DNA of 8,883 bases from Sphingobium sp. (GTDB taxonomy: Bacteria > Pseudomonadota > Alphaproteobacteria > Sphingomonadales > Sphingomonadaceae), in assembly GCA_020051025.1 (NCBI GenBank), contig JAGVJS010000077.1, positions 1-8,883 on the forward strand, given 5' to 3'. The notes beneath the pieces were generated by a model. It was not told where the DNA came from. It saw only the letters and a list, made by a program, of their open reading frames with translations, and made no database searches. Below are positions 6,093-8,883 of this stretch, in pieces (the stretch's first letter is position 1; each line of letters starts with the position of its first letter). The translations under genes were made by a program, and so were the position numbers.

Positions 6093-8488
6093 CAGATTTC
6101 ACCCGAGATGGTGAACTGGAAAGTGCGCGGGGACAGCGGACGGAAATTGCCGTCGCCCGTCACTGCGGGGGTGATGTAGGACAAAGTATCCTTGTCGAAA
6201 ATATTGTCGATGTTGAACCGTGCCTTCACGCCCTTGACCGGACCCAGGCTGATGCCGTCGCCAATGTCGACATAGGCGCTGAACACAGTGAAGCCCTTGA
6301 CGCTGGACCCGGCCGAATTGTCGAAGGTCGACCAGCGGCGCGAGGTATATTTGCCGCTGAGATTGCCCACCAGCCAGCTTGCCGGCTCGATGGTCACGCC
6401 GCCATTGACGATCCACTTAGCACTATCCGGGATATATTTGCCGTCAGTATGGTAAGTGGTCGTCGCGGTGACGATGTCGTCCTTGAACTTGGCGATATTA
6501 TAGGTGGCGTTGAGGTTGAAATAGGCGAGGCCGTTCAGATAGGCCGGCTTGTAGGTTCCGCTGAATTCCGCGCCATAAGCTGTGACCCGGCCGACATTCT
6601 GGTAGAAGGTTTCGATGACGTTCGACGTGCCGGGCAGGATTGACCCGATCGACTGGATGCGATTCTTGAACTTGGTGTAGTAACCTGCCAGCGATGCGTA
6701 GAATTGCCCCTGATTGGTGCGGATGCCCGCCTCGAAATTCTGCGACCGCTCCGGCGCGGGGGCCGGCACGCCGGCTGCGCTGCTGTTGAGCGAGACGGAG
6801 AAGACGTCGTCCAGCCCCTTGGGCAGCGCCATATTCTCTGCATAGGAGGCGAAGACCTGGCTCTGATTGTCCAGCTTGAACAGGACGCCAGCCTGCGGCA
6901 GGAACCCGTCGCTATAGCTGGCGCGTAGCGTCTGCGGACCCCAGCCTGCGACCCAGACCGGCGCGGCGGTGGTCCCGCCATTGCGATAATAATCGTTGAA
7001 GTCGCGATAGCCATTGTAGCGATAGTCGATGTTCAGCGCCTTGACCCCCAGATCAAAGATCAGCCGGTCGTCCAGCAGCGTGATCCGATCCTTGACGAAG
7101 GCCTGGGTGGTGTTGCGCTGGCTCTGATAATCGCGGCGGACATAGACCAGTTCATCGAGATTGGGCGCACTGGCAGGCGATCCGTCGGTCGTATTGTAGC
7201 GCGCCTGCGTGCGGTTATAGGTGTCCACCTCCCCCCACAGGCCGACTTCCAGCGTGTGCACGCCAATTTCCCAGTGCAGCTTGCTGGTCAGGCCATAGCG
7301 ATTGCCGCCCACGGTGGAGAGGCCATATTGCGTGCCCTTCGGCGCGAAGAGCGCCATGCCGGCCGCCGTCTGCCGCTGATATTGCAGCAGGCTGTTGGCA
7401 TAGGTGTCCGGCGACACGCCATAACCACCCTTATCCTCATAATAAGCGGTCGCTTCGGCCCAGACGCCGTCGGCGATCCCGGCATGGACGGTGCCGCCAT
7501 AGAGCTTGTCGTCGCGCACGTTGATCGCGAGCGTGTTGGTATAGGCATAGTTGGCGTTGCTGTAGGCGGGGCCGCCCGCGACCGGCGCGAAGCCCGGCGT
7601 GGTGTTGGGCACGACCGAGATGTAGCCACGATCCCGGCCGCTCTTCCCGCCAACATCCGTGCCGGTCAGATACTGGGCGCGGGTCAGCGACGGGGAATCG
7701 AAGTCGTTGAACTTGTTCGACACGAATTTGAACCGCGCCCAGCTGTCGCCGCCCAGATCGGCATGAACCATGCCTTCCCAATGCTCACGATCGACCGTGC
7801 CGTCGCCGCGCCACAGGTCGGTGTTCAGCTTGGTGCGGCTGACATAAGCGCGGAACGGCCCGATCTGCCCGGTGCTGGCGCGGATGAAGGTCCGCTTCAT
7901 GTCGAAATCGCCAAAGCTCTGCGACACAAACAGACCGGCCTCTTCCTGCGGCTTGATACTGTTATATTGCACCACCGGGCCGAGCGTGGAGTAGCTGGGC
8001 AGGCCGACATCGCCCGCGCCGACCGCGGCTTCCACCACGCCCAGATTTTCATTGTCGACATAGCGGAAGACCGGGCTGCCGCCGAAGGCGTCGCTGCGAC
8101 CGGTCGGGATGCCGTCGACCACGAAGCCGATCTGGTCGAGGTTGAAGGCGCGGGTCTGGACGCTGTTGCCGAATTCATAGAGGCCCAGCGCACCGTCGGT
8201 CTGGACGTTGAAGCCGGGCAGCTGCTCCAGCATCTTGAGGCCCGAAATGCCCGATGGCGCGGACAGAAGTGCTTCGCGCGTCACGGCGACGACGTTCGTC
8301 ACCTTGTCCTCACCGATCGCTTCGGCCGATTGGGAAATGCGGCGGCCGGTGACGGTGATACTGCTTTCCTCACCATCCGCCGGGCCATCCACCGGCTCCT
8401 GCGCATGGGCGGCGCTCAGCGCCCCAGCGGCGCAGGCCAGCAGCAACGCTACGCGAGAAGACGAGCGAATGGATGAGGTAAAGGACAT
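6092..8488 (-). CDS. TonB-dependent outer-membrane receptor
   Basis: This is a 798-residue outer-membrane transporter that imports a scarce substrate using energy passed from TonB-ExbBD. The signal peptide has a hydrophobic core at 12-27 and likely cleavage after AHA (residue 29). A TonB box-like ITVTG (44-48) follows. The plug domain covers about 60-180 and contains the typical TRAFNLDQIGFVVDGIP (112-128). The rest is rich in alternating aromatic beta-strands, including NLDELVYVRRDYQ and SQVFASYAENMALPKGLDDV. It ends with the family signature FNIDNIFDKDTLSY and PRTFQFTISGEI. The last residue is Ile rather than the common Phe or Trp. The ATG at 8488 has AGGGAG at 8500-8495 with 6 bases of spacing. 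It is the first gene of an operon with the M19 dipeptidase, which points to a peptide-like ligand. No siderophore or B12 gene lies next to it. Expression may be controlled through the leader hairpin and the repeat upstream. Confidence 0.95.
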   Translation of the reverse strand: MSFTSSIRSSSRVALLLACAAGALSAAHAQEPVDGPADGEESSITVTGRRISQSAEAIGEDKVTNVVAVTREALLSAPSGISGLKMLEQLPGFNVQTDGALGLYEFGNSVQTRAFNLDQIGFVVDGIPTGRSDAFGGSPVFRYVDNENLGVVEAAVGAGDVGLPSYSTLGPVVQYNSIKPQEEAGLFVSQSFGDFDMKRTFIRASTGQIGPFRAYVSRTKLNTDLWRGDGTVDREHWEGMVHADLGGDSWARFKFVSNKFNDFDSPSLTRAQYLTGTDVGGKSGRDRGYISVVPNTTPGFAPVAGGPAYSNANYAYTNTLAINVRDDKLYGGTVHAGIADGVWAEATAYYEDKGGYGVSPDTYANSLLQYQRQTAAGMALFAPKGTQYGLSTVGGNRYGLTSKLHWEIGVHTLEVGLWGEVDTYNRTQARYNTTDGSPASAPNLDELVYVRRDYQSQRNTTQAFVKDRITLLDDRLIFDLGVKALNIDYRYNGYRDFNDYYRNGGTTAAPVWVAGWGPQTLRASYSDGFLPQAGVLFKLDNQSQVFASYAENMALPKGLDDVFSVSLNSSAAGVPAPAPERSQNFEAGIRTNQGQFYASLAGYYTKFKNRIQSIGSILPGTSNVIETFYQNVGRVTAYGAEFSGTYKPAYLNGLAYFNLNATYNIAKFKDDIVTATTTYHTDGKYIPDSAKWIVNGGVTIEPASWLVGNLSGKYTSRRWSTFDNSAGSSVKGFTVFSAYVDIGDGISLGPVKGVKARFNIDNIFDKDTLSYITPAVTGDGNFRPLSPRTFQFTISGEI

Positions 8489-8494
8489 GCGTGG

Positions 8495-8500
8495 CTCCCT
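8495..8500 (-). promoter_or_regulatory. Ribosome binding site of the TonB-dependent receptor
   Basis: AGGGAG on the minus strand lies 6 bases before the ATG at 8488. It fixes the start of the receptor, and the protein then begins with a normal signal peptide. Confidence 0.7.
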
Positions 8501-8520
8501 GCTTCACATCGCCAAAATGG

Positions 8521-8545
8521 AAAAGGCGCGCATGCCGGCGCGCCT
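8521..8545 (-). terminator. GC-rich hairpin with T-run in the receptor leader (terminator or attenuator)
   Basis: On the minus strand AGGCGCGC (8545-8538) pairs perfectly with GCGCGCCT (8531-8524) across a 6-base loop. The sequence then continues TTTCCATTTT, so the T-run including the last stem base is TTTT, with a second TTTT shortly after. This is intrinsic-terminator-like. It lies only 33 bases before the receptor ATG. It could end transcription from the enoyl-CoA hydratase gene, but any promoter for the receptor is likely upstream of it, which would make it an attenuator. The 3' arm can also pair, more weakly, as CGCC/GGCG with 8513-8510. Confidence 0.5.
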
Positions 8546-8599
8546 CTCCCCAATTTCTGCGTTTTCTTGTGAAACGAGAGTGCCGGGGAAGACCGCCAT

Positions 8600-8623
8600 G
8601 GACTAATGAGATTTTCTCAGTCC
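8600..8623. repeat. Imperfect inverted repeat overlapping a candidate -10 box
   Basis: GGACT (8600-8604) and AGTCC (8619-8623) form the outer arms and GAGA/TCTC the inner arms, with a 3-base TTT loop and a 3-base AAT bulge on one side. It could be a repressor or activator site for the receptor operon. It could equally be a hairpin ending the enoyl-CoA hydratase transcript, although no T-run follows it on the minus strand. Confidence 0.45.
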
Positions 8624-8639
8624 TTGGCGAGATAATCAA
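8611..8639 (-). promoter_or_regulatory. Candidate promoter of the receptor-dipeptidase operon
   Basis: On the minus strand TTGATT (8639-8634) and GAAAAT (8616-8611) are separated by exactly 17 bases, each matching four of six bases of the sigma-70-type consensus. Transcription would start near 8604 and give a leader of about 115 bases containing the hairpin at 8545-8524. The -10 box lies inside the inverted repeat 8600-8623. This is pattern matching only. Confidence 0.3.
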
Positions 8640-8654
8640 AGCGTTATGAGATGC

Positions 8655-8883
8655 TTACCGCCCCTTCCAGACGCCAGCCCGCTTTTCGATGAAGGCGGTC
8701 ATGCCTTCCTTCTTGTCCTCGGTAGCCGTCAATATCTGGAACAGGCGCCTCTCGGTCAGTAGCCCCTGCGCCAGGCCGGTTTCAAAGGCGATATTGACCA
8801 TTTCCTTGTTCACCATCGCGGCCATGGGCGGCAGCGCGGCGATGGTCGCGGCAGTCTTGAGCGCCTCCTCCAGCAACTCTGCC
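8655..8883 (-). CDS. Enoyl-CoA hydratase/isomerase, crotonase family (C-terminal part)
   Basis: Only the last 75 or so residues are present. The frame runs open through the window edge, so the start lies beyond 8883. The visible part has the typical crotonase C-terminal helices: IAALPPMAAMVNKEMVN, then ETGLAQGLLTERRLFQILTATED, then KKEGMTAFIEKRAGVWKGR, the last being the usual ending of short-chain enoyl-CoA hydratases. These enzymes hydrate trans-2-enoyl-CoA in fatty-acid or branched amino-acid breakdown. The active-site glutamates and the oxyanion hole are in the missing N-terminal part, so the exact reaction cannot be checked. It is followed by a 166-base gap before the receptor on the same strand, so it is probably a separate transcription unit. 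Confidence 0.93.
   Translation of the reverse strand, partial: AELLEEALKTAATIAALPPMAAMVNKEMVNIAFETGLAQGLLTERRLFQILTATEDKKEGMTAFIEKRAGVWKGR

Noticed and set aside
5046..6179. Long open frame of 377 codons on the + strand opposite the dipeptidase
   Set aside because: It lies opposite a dipeptidase with all catalytic residues. The product is Arg/Gln/His-rich and has no domain; it is a GC-driven shadow.
7256..8476. Long open frame of 406 codons on the + strand opposite the receptor
   Set aside because: It is antisense to a clear TonB-dependent receptor. Its translation is rich in Arg, Ala, Gly and His without recognisable motifs, as expected for shadow frames in high-GC DNA.

Overview
The window is high-GC DNA with closely packed genes, short intergenic gaps and overlapping start/stop codons. 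Codon use, the large TonB-dependent receptor with an ITVTG-type TonB box, and the overall style of the proteins suggest an alphaproteobacterium, most likely a sphingomonad (Sphingobium/Sphingomonas type). That assignment is an inference from the sequence; no search was run.

Layout, left to right. Positions 1-1208 (+) hold most of a NorM-like MATE efflux transporter whose N-terminus lies outside the window. Positions 1299-1619 (+) encode a 106-residue protein that loosely resembles a stand-alone WYL-like domain. Converging on it from the right is a minus-strand chain read from 4009 down to 1645: ABC ATPase, ABC-2 permease, and BluB (5,6-dimethylbenzimidazole synthase). Each junction in the chain is a 4-base ATGA overlap, so the three genes are very probably one operon. 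Upstream of it, also on the minus strand, is a COG3963-like SAM-dependent methyltransferase (4080-4709) with an ambiguous start.

The right half is dominated by a second minus-strand operon: a 798-residue TonB-dependent outer-membrane receptor (8488-6092) followed, through a 1-base TGATG overlap, by a secreted M19-family dipeptidase (6092-4863) with all expected metal ligands. Together they look like a module for taking up a small peptide or peptide-like compound across the outer membrane and hydrolysing it in the periplasm. The 166-bp leader in front of the receptor holds a plausible promoter, an inverted repeat over its -10 region, and a strong GC hairpin followed by a T-rich run. This suggests regulated or attenuated expression. 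The window ends in the C-terminal part of an enoyl-CoA hydratase (8883-8655, minus).

No RNA genes, insertion sequences, CRISPR arrays or integration sites were seen. No gene-free stretch exceeds 300 bases. Most of the content is ordinary accessory or housekeeping sequence. The parts that deserve a second look are the receptor-dipeptidase module with its leader, and the coupling of bluB to an ABC exporter rather than to cobalamin genes.
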